In this document: positions 35,457-47,655 of the stretch, in pieces
Layout: each line of letters opens with the position of its first letter
Position numbering within the stretch: position 1 is the first letter of the stretch
Assembly (NCBI GenBank): GCA_025890175.1
Contig: JANPYM010000003.1
Coordinates: 3,209,466-3,273,465 of the forward strand
Origin: Ciborinia camelliae
Taxonomy: Eukaryota > Ascomycota > Leotiomycetes > Helotiales > Sclerotiniaceae
Length of the DNA: 64,000 nucleotides
Reading direction: 5' to 3'
Position numbers and translations under genes: made by a program
The notes under the pieces: generated by a model
What the model was told of the DNA's origin: nothing
Databases searched by the model: none
Seen by the model: the letters and a program-made list of their open reading frames with translations, nothing else

Positions 35457-35579
35457 GTACATGTACGAGCTTTGTCTCCGGCCCCTCGGTGCCGGAAAAT
35501 CAATTCGCCTCGCTGCGCTCCTCGAATTGTTTTTCTGAACGGCACCTTGGGACCTACGTCGCAGCTCGTGTACATGTAT
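35457..35579. repeat. ~123 bp imperfect fold-back (palindromic) element
   Basis: The left arm (35457-35507) starts GTACATGTACGAGCT and continues through CGGTGCCGGAAAATCAATTCG. The right arm (35522-35579) reads CGAATTGTTTTTCTGAACGGC and ends CAGCTCGTGTACATGTA, the complement of the left arm with small gaps. The centre is a short GC-rich loop (CCTCGCTGCGCTCC). The stem pairs along nearly its whole length. It is unusually GC-rich for its surroundings. It could be a MITE-like solo fold-back or a hairpin RNA precursor. No clear target-site duplication was found. Confidence 0.7.
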
Positions 35580-38387
35580 GTCGGCTATGCATGTAGGTAC
35601 CTAGTAACCCGTTGCTTGAAGTTGCCTCCTACCTTAGGTATTTACTAGATAGATAGCTTTGGGTCTGTCTTCAACCCTTGGGACGAGGGAGGGAGAGTTT
35701 CGTTTAGGTAGGTAGGAATCTAGGTTTTATGTACCCGACTCTGTAAATACCTAGATAGGTAGCTGGAGATCTTTGAAAAATCCAAATAAAAGGATTTGTA
35801 GGATTTGTAAGGGTTTGCTTAAAGAATCTTGAAAGTAAGGAGTAAGGTTTTTCTATTTATTAATAATTACTCATAATATAGTGTAGTATATGTGTAAGAG
35901 TGAGAATGGGAGTGTGGTGATGAAGGCTGGAGCTGGAGATATATCTAGGTAGTTGGTATATATATGGTATATATAACATTCTTGTTAGATATCTAGGTAG
36001 CCGGTCTATCTTCCCTTCTAGCTGGGGAATACTACTTCTAGTTACAATGTATTATCCTCTCCTCTGAGTCCTCTCCTCTTCCCCTCTCCCAGGGCCATAC
36101 CGGAAGTAAATCAATATACAACAGATCCCCCACTCACTCACTCACTCACTCACTCACTTACACGCAATAATACAATGCGTGTATATAGTCACCCGAATCC
36201 GATATTTAACTAAATGAATGAACGAAGAACCTACACTAGGTAATTATAATACTCAGATATATTATTAGTTTCGAATCCACGTTTCGAGTCCCATCCATCT
36301 CGATTCTCATTATCGATTAGATTCGTGACCTTGTTATTGTGGATGTAAATACCTCCTAGGGCTACCTAGGTACAAATATCTGATATAAATATCTGATACC
36401 AGCATCGTTCATATATAGATAGGTACCTAGGTAGGTATATATAAAGTCCATCCATCATTTCTAAGTACGGAATAACTTTCGTATATATTATTGGTATTAT
36501 TGGTAAATTTACCTAGATGGCAATCAAAAATCCGATTTATATAGCACAACATCAACATCAACAACTCTCCCACCACCATCAAAATTTTCAGGGGTTTACC
36601 AAGCTTACCTTACCTTACCTTAAATATCTACCAACCTACCAACCTACCAAAAAATTCACACCTACAACCATCCACCCCCCCCAACCAACCATCCACCCAT
36701 CCAAATTCCAAACCCAACAACCATTTATTACTATAGGCCTCCAGCTACCTAGGTATCTACAGTAACCTAATTAAGTTAGGTAATAAGAGCCAGAGCCAGA
36801 GCCAGAGCCAAACAAAACAAAATAAAATAAAACAAAATAAAATAAAACAAAATAAAGCTAGCTAATAATAAGACATATGAAGTCATCATACCGCGGGCGT
36901 CTTTCTTTCGTCTTTCGTCACCAGGTGTTTTTTTTTGGGAGGACCAGGGGGGAGGAGGGAAAGGAAAGTAAATGTTGGTTGGTTGGTATTATTTATTGGT
37001 GATGGATATAAATTACAGATTCTAGATTCTAGATAATAGATAGTAGATGGATTTCCTCCGTACCTACCTACCTACCTACCTATTGAAAGATTGAGTTTTG
37101 GGTTTTAGTAGGGGCTTTTTTGTATCAGAGGAGAGGAAAGATTGTATATACCTAAGTAGGTATAGGTATATAACAGTTGGATAGCATCCACGGCCCCAAA
37201 AGACTTACTTTAAGTTATCTACCTACCTACTGGCTGATGGGCTGCTATACCATCCACCCATTCTATATGGAGGAAGTAATATAATATTTATGTCATGGTG
37301 AGGATACCTAGCCTTAGGTAGGTCGATCAAACATCTTGCCATCATTATGCAGGCTTGGCGTTTAGGTGTCTGGTAGGTACCTAGGTAGGTACTCTAGGTA
37401 TATTGGATTGGTTGGTTGGTTTTTTATACGGAGATTATATTGTAGGTACCTATGGATGGATATGGATAGGTGTTTTGGATTTGGATTGGGATTTAGAGGG
37501 AGGGAAGGGAGGAGAGGGATTTATATAGAGGAAAGGGAACAGAGGAAAATGAATGTACAGAACAGTAGAATAGAAGCAAAGAATCTTTAAAATAATAAGA
37601 AAAGTGAGTTCAGGTTGGTGTATAGAGGGAAACACACATCCCGGTGAGCAAGGTCTCCTCTTTAATGATAATCAAAAAGAAGACCTACCTACCTAGCTAT
37701 AGAATAGAGAGATACTATTTAAGTATCCAGGACCCAGGTAGGTATCAAATATAAATAACCATCAACGATGACATAACGCGATCTCGATTCCACAGTCATC
37801 AGTCATCAGTCATCGTCATCCCAACCTGAGATTCAACCAATATGTACGGAGCAAACCGCAAACCCTAATCATAATAATCCAAACATAGGTATGGATCTAG
37901 AATCGCCAATGCAAATGCCTCATCCCCTCCTCTACCCACTAAGGTTAGGTTTCCAAGGTTGTCCCCACCTCCGGGCATTCTTGTTGCGTTTCCTTTCTTT
38001 CTCTGCTTGCCATTTCTTATTTCTTATAAGGTTCTAAGTTACTAGAAGAATGTTTTCTAACGGTCGCGTGTATGTGTATATGTATGTGTATGTATGAGGA
38101 CGGGACTTTTTGTGGGGTTTCTGGGTTTTCTGCTCTAGGTATTGGGTATTGGGTAGGTATTGGGTGGGAGGAAAATTTTAATACCTACCTAATTATTGAA
38201 AAATCTTGAATTGATGGATTGATGGATTGATGCTGGTGGGAATGGGAAATGGGAAATGGGAAGTAATGAGGAGGTGGATGAAAAATGTTTGTTCACTGTG
38301 GTTCTGGTGGTTCTGGTGTTATGGTTCCTGTCAATCCACCCACCTCTTGTATCACCTAAAAAGGTCCTTTTTGGTATATCTGTTGGG

Positions 38388-38465
38388 TCTTGACTCTTGA
38401 CTCTTGACTCTTGACTCTTGACTCTTGACTCTTGACTCTTGACTCTTGACTCTTGACTCTTGACT
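38388..38465. repeat. TTGACTC heptanucleotide tandem array (~11 copies)
   Basis: An uninterrupted run of the 7 bp unit CTTGACT/TTGACTC about 78 bp long. A shorter related CTTGACTTGACTTGACTT run is found at 38992-39009. Confidence 0.9.
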
Positions 38466-39544
38466 TTTGATCCTCCTCTCTGACTTTCTACCTAGCTTCT
38501 TGGAAGGTATGTATAGTATAGTATCAGTATCACTCTTATCTTTTTTTGGTCTTTTTCCTTAGGTATGTACTTATAGTAATTAGGTAGGTACTTAATACAC
38601 ACCTACAGCACAGCAAATTGTAATACTATACCGAATTCCAATTCCAAAAGTCATTGATTAGCTAGGATAGATAGATCTTCTTCCATCAACCAATCTTTCA
38701 CAGATCTACTACTGTATAGGTAGTCTGTATGGTATTATCCCTAGATAGATATTATTATTATATGATTATGTATACCTAGATATACCATACTCCGTCCCTA
38801 TACAGTAGGTAGATAGGTATACGATGATCGATGATCCAGGATCCATTCACATAACCCCGGTCTTGTTTGCACCTGGTTAAAAATGATTGACCCAGAAGTT
38901 TTAGAACAAAACAAAACCCAGCCGGTATCCCTTAGATGTGCCCCGAGAGGAAAAAGAGGAAAAAGAGGAAAAGAGGAAAAGAGACTGGGCCTTGACTTGA
39001 CTTGACTTTAATTCTTTGGGGGTACGTATTATTGTATTATTGTACCAATCAATATAGTGTTAGTACCCAATAATAAATATTAGCTTAAGAATACCTACCC
39101 TACATAGGCTGGCTATCTACCTACCTGTCTGGTACTTGAAATACATTTGCTTGGACTATTCAGATCAGATCAGATCAGTCCAGTTCAGATCAGTTCTTGA
39201 TAATCATCTTGAGAAATTGGACTTCACATCTTCCTTCCCTCTCTCCCTAGTCAACCAACAAATCTCTAACCTTAACAGCCTTATAGGTACCCGTCCCTGT
39301 ACCCAAACCTTACCCTTATTAAGGTTGACATTTTCATCACTTGTTGTCTCTCTCGTCTGCCGGATTGCCTTAAATATCTGCCAATTCTGCCAATTCTGCC
39401 AATTCCCGCCCTCTACGTCATTTCCCGACTAAAGCCTTTCACTTTGCACTTTGCACTACACACCTTACCTTACCAATAAAATCAAAACAATCTCAAAACT
39501 CCCAAATTACCAACAATAATAAACCACCCCCGAAATCCCCGCGA

Positions 39545-39610
39545 ATGAAGAATCTGGCTTCTGCGGTTTCATTAGCAATCGCAATCATCTTTTGTCTGGG
39601 GTCGAAATAG
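39545..39610 (+). promoter_or_regulatory. Short hydrophobic upstream ORF before histidine kinase
   Basis: An ATG at 39545 opens a 21-codon frame that ends at TAG 39608-39610, only 39 bp before the kinase ATG at 39650. The peptide is MKNLASAVSLAIAIIFCLGSK, hydrophobic like a signal sequence. It is in the same mRNA leader unless an intron removes it. It could lower or condition translation of the kinase; that effect is inferred. Confidence 0.45.
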
Positions 39611-39649
39611 CGCCAGAGGTTTGAAGGAGGGTTGGCAAGGGAGGACGGG

Positions 39650-42600
39650 ATGCCACCAGATTCTCCTCGTCAAAAACCTTCCACGCCAACATCGAAGAAA
39701 TCTTTTGGTTTGCGACGACGATCTAGTGGCGACCACAAAATCGACAAACAATCCATCCATTTAGAATCATCGAGTAACCATGGATTAAAGGAAGGGAGGT
39801 CCTCAATCTCAAAGGCGAAGGACTCGATGCAAGCTTTCCCCACTGGTGCAAAAGCACCCTCAATATCCAGAAATGTGGAAATGGCCAGTGATAATGAGGC
39901 TCAAGATGCCGCATCGTGCAGTATCCAAAAATCCGAAAACGTGCATACAGAAGAGTCAAGGAGTTCAGCCCCCAGCCGGAAACAAACCATACCCCCCGGA
40001 AGGATACCATTGCACGACCAGGCCGAGGAGGTGGAACGACTTCGAGCCATGAATGCGCAATTGCAATTAAATCAGCATCGGGAGAGGTTGGCTAAGCAAT
40101 TACAGGACAGGGAAGAAGTTCAAGGAAGCGTGGCGCTTACCAGTACTACTGGCAAGCCTCGAGTATCCCCCATTCATGAAGAATCTATATCACCATCACT
40201 AGAAGCAGCTTTTGCTAGCCCGATCCCCACTGGTCTGGAAACAGCATCGACGGAGTCTGCTAAGACCGTACGAGGAGGTGAAACTCCAGCTCCAATACAT
40301 GCAAGAACCCCCTCTTATCCATTCCCTCCGATGAAAACTCCGAAGCAGCTTAGTTATAATGGACACCGCCCTTTCACCGCACTTTCACCAACAGTAAACC
40401 CAACGAATTTTGCTGGTGGTTCCTTTTACGAAGGACCACACGATCAAGTTTTATCAGGACCAATCACTCCCGCTTCAGGCCTCAACTTTCAGCCAGCAGG
40501 TTCACAGACGTCAAGGGATGATTCAAAGTTTGAAACACCCAATCTTTATGATCTGAGTCTAATGCTATCTTCCGAGCCTGGCCTTGATCCATGGTGGTCT
40601 ACAGTTGTAAAAATAATGAGAGATGTCTACAAGGCTGACAGGGTAACTCTATCTGTGCCTGCAGATTCAACCGACATTGAAAATGTTCCATGGGGTCAGA
40701 AAGCAACATTCAACACAGCTGAAGAGGACGACTTAAGTTTGACCTACTTACCAAGAGGCAGTAGTCTCATACCCAGCAACAGTGGCGATACACTTGAAAC
40801 CTCAGCATCCGAAGGATATGCATCTGGGGACTCACCAACAGCACCCATAATGTCTCGACCTGGTCTTACCAGTAGACACTCTTTCACTAGCTATGAGGCG
40901 ACCAAGAGAGATCCAACATCCTTTTCCGAAGCCACCAGAAATATCTCTGGAAGACCTCCACCTCTCACTCGTTCAAAAAGCTATCTTTCTGGCCGACCTG
41001 ATCGACCACCACGAACAGCCACACTCCAAAATGCACAACTAAGTTTGCAAGCATTAGAAGACCACATGGCATTTGAAGTGGAGAAGCCTGCTGCAAGTTG
41101 GGAAAACGTTGAACAGGGAAATATAGATGTACAAGGACGTGTATTTTCGGTATTGCAAGCTTTGGATTATGAAGCTGATCCATTGATCGACAGCAGTGGC
41201 ATTTTGAGAGTTTTAGAGCGAGAGAGAGTTATTGCTTTGACAAGAGATTATCCATACTTGAACGACCCAGCAGATGACGAAAAAGGTACCGAGAGCATGA
41301 AAATGACACAAGATCCAAAAGCAGATTCACCTGAACGACAGAAAAAAACTAAAGCACCAGAACTAGGTGGTAGAGGCTCATTTTTTTGGGGCAAATCTGG
41401 TAAAAAACCAAATCGAAATCTTCATCAAACTGGTGAAAAGGGAAAGGGTATACATACACAAGGTGGAGCAGAACCTTCATTATCATTTCCAAGATACGAA
41501 GAATACGAGCAAACTCCACCATCACCATGGTCACAATCCCCCGCTCCTTCTCCGGCTGTAAGAGTAGAGACAACAGACAATCCTTTCTTTGCGAACTCCA
41601 CAGTGGATGAAGAGACTTTCAATCCAAATCACACATCTCAAGACTACTCTAAGATGCAGCAAGTTGAGGCTATTGGAGTCGATAGATCCTGGACTGTTTT
41701 ACATATTCCTTTGACACATCCTTTACTTTCAAAGCCGGTACAATCATTTCGGCTAGATACTGCCGCAATGGAATCAAAGTCTGCAGGCCGTGGTAAAAGT
41801 TCCGATCAATTACCAAAATACCCCGAACCTTCTAAAGGACCAGGAACAGAGACATTTAAAGAAAAGCGAACCCCAATTGCAATTCTATCGATCCTCAGTC
41901 CTGTTATTCCCTATCCATCTAATCTCAGACACTCATTAGAACATCTCTCACCCCATATGGCCACTTCATTCTCCCTCTGTCGACATTATTCCAACCTCGA
42001 GACCGAGGTCGCAGGTCTATCTCGGAAACGCCCTCACACTACTGGATTTGGTGCCATTGCTGCGAGAGGTCGAAATCCTCCTGGTCAACCCTCCGCTGCG
42101 AGTGGTAATTTGTCCCATTCCCCAGTCGAGGAAGGATCGCACCGTCACTCGGGGGGGAGCATTACAAGCCCGAGTGATTATTCCGGAGTATCTCGAAGTG
42201 CTAATGTATCCCCAAGCGGTACACCATCGTGGGATCCCAGCAGTGTAGGCCTCACGATGGAGAGGAAGCTTGGTGGTGAAAGCCCGGGGTATGTAGCAGC
42301 CGAGAGTTATTTCAGCTCAAGGTCGAGACCTGATGCGATTCGTATGGATACAGGAGGAAGTGGAATAGCAGGTGCTCGACGTTCACCTAAAGAAAACTCG
42401 CCTGCTGAGACCCGGTCGGTACCACGAAATCAGACAGATGATCGACCTTTGGGACCCGATACTCCTTTCTTTGACAGTGTTGAACATCTAAACAGGAACA
42501 AAACTGATGCAGAAGATTCACAAATCTCAACAAACTCGTCCGGGCAAGAAAGTCGGAATAATAGATCGTCTAGAGAGTCATTGATTGAGACTTCAGAAGT

Positions 42601-45600
42601 CCGCGAATCCAGCCCTTCACGCCAAAATGCTTATGATTCACCGAGACGACAGGCAATGAGAGGTGCTTCTTATGGTGCTTCTTATGGTGCTGGAAAGCCT
42701 GATCGTCAGCACACCCAACTACACTCTTACGGTGCAGATTTCGGTGCCACTTTTCAGTCCTTGCCGGTAACATCAACCTCGTCGATAAAAGCCCCTCCTA
42801 TCCCCAAACCATCGCGTCAAGGATCATTGACTGTACCTACTGATATGCCACCGCCTTCAGATCGGTTGAAAGGCTTGATGTTGGATTCATTACCTGCGCA
42901 TGTATTCGTCGCACTGCCACAGACGGGTGAAATAGTATGGGTGAACAGCCGGTATCTTACGTATCGCGGCCAAACCGTCTCCGAGTTATATCAGGATCCA
43001 TGGGGCAGTATACATCCTGATGAAAGAGAGGAATACCTGAAAGCATGGTCCCATGCGGTGAAGACTGGCGAGCAATTCTCCATGCAGGTGCGTATCAAAC
43101 GATTTGACGGAAGCTATCGTTGGTTCTACACCCGCGCTGTAGGCTCTCGGGATATAAGAGGTGTGATAGTCCAATGGTACGGCTCGCATATGGATATACA
43201 CGACCAGCACATTGCAGAAGTCAAAGCTGCGCGACAAGAGGAAATAGAAGCATCGGAGGCTAAGCATCGACAACTGGCAAATCTGATTCCACAGATTATT
43301 TTCGCGGCGACAGAAGATGAGGGCGTAACCTTTGCAAACGAGCAATGGCTTTCGTATACCGGACAGGATTTCAATGATGCCTTAGGACTTGGTTTCATGG
43401 ATTATGTGCATCCGGAGGACCTTGCAAAATGCCAAATACCCGTCGGTAGATCGCCGACCCCTTCGACTCGACCAAAGAAGCCTGCCGAGCCTGCGAGAAA
43501 CCCATCGGAGGAATCTTCGGGTGGTAAATCGGGGCTGTCATCCAGCCCCACTGAAGCGCCAACCGAAAAGACAGTCAAGGGAATTCACCAAACTTTATCG
43601 AGAAACAATAGCTCAAGTAGCACTTCTGTATATGAATTTGCCACGGCAGATTTATCCGAGTTGGCGAGAACTGGGGTTATCAAAGTCACCACAGATGGCA
43701 ACGGGAGACTTTCCTACACTACTGAAGTCCGATTGAGGTCGAAAACTGGAGAGTATCGTTGGCATCTTGTACGATGTGTGGAAGTTGACAACATCAATCT
43801 CGGAAGTGGAGACGGCTCTTGGTTTGGTGCTTGCACTGACATCAACGATCATAAATTGCTCGAAACCAAACTCAAGGAAGCTATGGAGTCGAAGGGCAAG
43901 TTTTTAAGCAACATGTCTCACGAAATACGAACACCACTGATTGGTATTTCTGGCATGGTAAGTTTTCTCCAAGATACCACCCTCAATGATGAGCAGCTCG
44001 ATTACACGAACACGATCCAGTCCAGTGCCAGCAGTTTACTCAACATCATCAATGACATCTTGGATCTTTCCAAAGTGGATGCAGGCATGATGAAACTCTC
44101 ATACGAGTGGTTCCATACGCGATCTCTGGTTGAGGAAGTTAATGAAATGGTGTCCACCATGGCCATCACCAAGCGTCTGGAACTTAACTACGTAGTTGAA
44201 GTTGATGTTCCTGAAATGGTAAAGGGAGACAAGTTCCGCATTCGCCAAGTATTATTGAACGTCATCGGCAACGCGATCAAATTCACAACTGTTGGAGAAG
44301 TGTTTAGTAGATGCAGGGTATACACGGATGAGGATTCACCGCCACTGGCCAATGAAATAATGCTAGAGTATTCTATTGTGGACACTGGAAGAGGGTTCAC
44401 CAAAGATGAGGCTGATCTCATTTTCAAACCTTTCAGTCAAATCGATGGGAGCAGTACAAGACAGCATGGTGGAAGTGGTTTAGGATTGGTTATTTCGAGA
44501 CAACTGGTGGAACTCCATGGAGGCACGATGCAGGGAAGCGCGGTACCTGGTAAAGGATCTACCTTCACATTTACTGCCAAGTTTGGACTCCCGACTGTGG
44601 ACGATCACCCAGAACCACTCACAACACCTCAATTGAGCAAAGTGCCGTCATCTTCATCCTCAGTATCTAATATCTCGACACAAATCGCTGCCAAACATGC
44701 TTCCAGCAACCCCCTCTTGGCTACCAGGCTGTTGCACTCGCCTGCTGTCATGATGGAGAGTCCGAAGACCGAGTCAAGTGCAGGATCACCCGCCGTTATT
44801 TCGTCAGGGAGCTCAAATCCTTCTGTCTATTCGGGTCGAACTCGCCTCTCAGATGGATCCTCTGGATCTTCTCATTCCCAGAGCCTGGCACATTTTGGCG
44901 AGGCCGCACGAGCAATTTCTCCGGAAAATATGAAGCTAGAACTGCCCGATAAGCACTCACCGCCCTCACCACCGACGGAGTCTACTTCACTCACTTCTGT
45001 AAATATCGCCTCGACTCTTTCAGACCTACACACCATCCGTCAAAATACTAGAATCCCACAAGATCTAAAGCATTTCCGCCCTCCCATGTACTCAATCCTA
45101 CTCATCTGTCCGCAGACCCACAGTCGCGAGGCGACGACGCAGCATATCGAGATCACTCTACCAAAGGATATCCCTCATCAAATAACTCCACTCGCAAGTG
45201 TTGATGAGGCTCGAAGGCTTATCAGCGGGGATGATTCTGTCAATTTTACTCATATTGTCTTGAACCTCAGCTCTGCTGAAGAGATCGTACAATTGATTGA
45301 TCAACTAATCGTATCGGTGATGTTACCTCAGACTTCAATTGTTGTTTTATCCGATCCCGTACAGCGACAAGAAGTTATCAAGATAGCTCAAGCGTACGAC
45401 TACGATCAGATGGCTAAGGATAATCGTCTCACGTTCATCTACAAGCCTGTCAAGCCGTCAAGATTTGCTGTGATTTTTGATCCGGATAAAGAGAGAGATC
45501 TGAGTACTGATCGCAATCGTTCAAGCGCCCAGCAGCAAGTCGCAAGTCAAAAACAACACTATCTCGATGTTGGCCAGCGTCTTGGCAACAAAGGACTCAA

Positions 45601-46099
45601 GATACTTTTAGTAGAGGATAATTTAGTGAACCAGAAAGTTCTCTTGAAGTTCCTCAGCAAGGTTGGTATTGCTGTCGAATTGGCAATGGATGGAGTCGAA
45701 TGCACCGAGAAAGTATTCAGCAAGCGTCACGGATTCTATTCTTTGATCTTGGTACGTATCCTCTCTCTCTCTACAATTCTTCGCGCGCCACTGTTTGTTA
45801 ACCTCATTTATCATCCGTAGTGCGATCTTCACATGCCTCGCAAAGACGGGTATCAAACGTGCCGCGAGATTCGCGAGTGGGAAGACCAGGGCGCCCACAC
45901 CAAGATGCCCATCATCGCGCTCTCGGCCAACGTCATGGCGGATGTCTTGGAGAAGTGCACGCAGGCGGGCTTCGATAGCTACGTCACCAAGCCCGTCGAC
46001 TTCAAGGAGTTGAGCAAGGCCATGAGCATGTTGCTCGATCCCGATCCCGCCACGCCGCTCGTGGACCCGAGCATCTTGTTGAAGGGGCCCCGGGGTTGA
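39650..46099 (+). CDS. Hybrid histidine kinase (GAF-like, PAS, PAS, HisKA, HATPase, pseudo-receiver, receiver)
   Basis: Exons 39650-45751 and 45821-46099 give 2126 residues; the 69 bp intron joins FYSLIL to CDLHMPRKDG, restoring the phospho-accepting Asp. I use ATG 39650, since the frame upstream to 39632 lacks ATG. Layout: disordered residues 1-300; GAF-like halves about 303-350 and 679-790 separated by low complexity; PAS about 1066-1183; PAS about 1204-1403 with an insertion; HisKA with SNMSHEIRTPL (His1424). The HATPase follows with RIRQVLLNVIGNAIKF, VDTGRGF and GGSGLGLVISRQLVELHGG. A receiver-like domain without acidic residues lies at about 1813-1945. The true receiver (about 1979-2105) has LLVEDN, Asp2036 and TKPVD. 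It should autophosphorylate and signal through an HPt protein. Possibly fungal group IX, but group and input signal are uncertain. Confidence 0.93.
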
Positions 46100-47377
46100 A
46101 AAATGGGAGGGGTGGGGAGGGTGGGTTTCTTTTCTCGAAATATATGTTGCTTTGATACCTACTAATACCGCTTTTTTCTTTCTCTTCTCTCCTCTTCTCT
46201 TCTCTCGGATGCATTGTTTTGCATTGCATTGCGTGGGCGTTTTTTTCTCTTTTCTCTTTTTCTTTCTTGTTTTTCTTGTTTTCTTGTCTTCTTTCTCGTT
46301 CTTTTTTTGATGATCTCGGATTTTTTTTACATGCGGAATCTTCAGAGGCATTTAATGTGCGGGGATTGCGGGGGGGGTGAGAATGAGGTTGCAGATGTCT
46401 TGCGATGCGATGCTTTTGAAAACACTTTGTCTCGAAGGCTGGTTTGATCTCTCTGGTCGGATCTGGTCTAGTCTGATCTGGTATGGATGGTATGGTATTG
46501 ATTGTTGTGGTTGTGGTTGTGGTTGTGTAGGTAGATGATGATATGGGATGGGATAAGATGGGATAAGATGGGATGATTAGGGATGAATTGGGATCAATGA
46601 ATTGGGATCAATGAATGAATGGATGGGATGGGTGGGTGGCATGGGATGGGGGACATGGATGGGATGATGAAATGTAAATTATGGATAATGTCGTTAACGT
46701 CATGGAACGTTATGGAACGGAACGGAACGTTATGGGATGGAAAGGAACGTTATGGGACGGAAGGGAATGGAATGGAATGGGAATGGAATGTAGGTAACGG
46801 AACGTAGGTAACGAAATGAAAAATGGATATGGAATTGGTATTGGAATTGAATTGGAATGGATTGGAAATGGTTGGAAATCGTTGGATGCTGCTGTGAGTG
46901 TGAGTGTGAGTGTAAGTGAGTGTGGTTGTGGGTGTGAGTGTGAGTGGGAGTGTGAGTGTTGTGAGTGTGAGTGACGGACGGGTGTGATGCGAGAGATGGG
47001 TTGTGAGTGTTGTGATGTGATATTTATTCTATTCTATGAAATTCTATTATCATAGTATACATACATCCATACAGCCATACATCCATACATATGGAAAGGA
47101 AGTTTGAGGAAGTTTGAGGAAGGAGATGGAAGGAGATGGAAGGAGATGGATATTGTACGCTCCTACTACTGGGATTATTGGTCGTTGAGGGGGTGGTTCT
47201 TGATGTAGGGTGTAGAGAGGTTAATCGATTATTATGTATGATCTTGAGGCTATATAGGTCCCATGATCGCACCTTCCATATTTAGTGCTTAACACCGTGG
47301 ATATGTATAATGTATGTATCTTGGTTTTGATGGATGTTGGTTGGAGGGGAGGGGAGGGGAATGGGAATGGGAATGGG

Positions 47378-47472
47378 GATGAGGGAGGGGATGAGGGAGG
47401 GGATGAGGGAGGGGATGAGGGAGGGGATGAGGGAGGGGATGAGGGAGGGGATGAGGGAGGGGAGGGGATGAT
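47378..47472. repeat. 12 bp minisatellite GATGAGGGAGGG (~8 copies)
   Basis: Near-perfect G-rich tandem array. It can be read as a Gly-Asp-Glu-Gly frame, but that is a by-product of the 12 bp unit. The G-runs could form G-quadruplexes on the plus strand. Confidence 0.9.
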
Positions 47473-47537
47473 GAGGGGGGAGGGGAGGGGAGGAGAGGAG
47501 AGGAGGGATGGGGATAAATAATAAGATGGATGGATAT

Positions 47538-47655
47538 CTATTTCTCTATTTCTCTATTTCTCTATTTCTCTATTTCTCTATTTCTCTATTTCTCTATTTC
47601 TCTATTTCTCTATTTCTCTATTTCTCTATTTCTCTATTTCTCTATTTCTCTATCT
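47538..47655. repeat. 8 bp tandem array TATTTCTC (~14 copies)
   Basis: A clean, uninterrupted octanucleotide array of about 118 bp, lying 65 bp after the G-rich minisatellite. Its purity implies recent slippage and likely length polymorphism. Confidence 0.92.

Larger units (their letters stand above)
33414..39544. other. 6 kb gene-free tract rich in TACCTAGGTA palindromes and simple repeats
   Basis: No frame here shows a domain or good coding character. The tract is dominated by TACCTAGGTA, GGTAGGTAGG and CCTACCTACC fragments (for example 33830-33842, 34578-34650, 35600-35750, 36350-36440, 37060-37082, 37380-37450, 39115-39130). Others are a CACT run at 36131-36159, AACAAAATAAA repeats at 36810-36856 and GTAT repeats at 35282-35303. 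It may include a very long leader or promoter of the histidine kinase gene, or non-coding RNAs; none can be proved from sequence. Confidence 0.55.

Noticed and set aside
39632..39649. Upstream extension of the histidine kinase frame
   Set aside because: The frame begins at TTG 39632; the first ATG is at 39650, so the extension is not used. The same holds for 57303, where the ATG is at 57342.
47285..47521. Gly-Asp-Glu-Gly repeat frame
   Set aside because: Pure translation of the 12 bp G-rich minisatellite.
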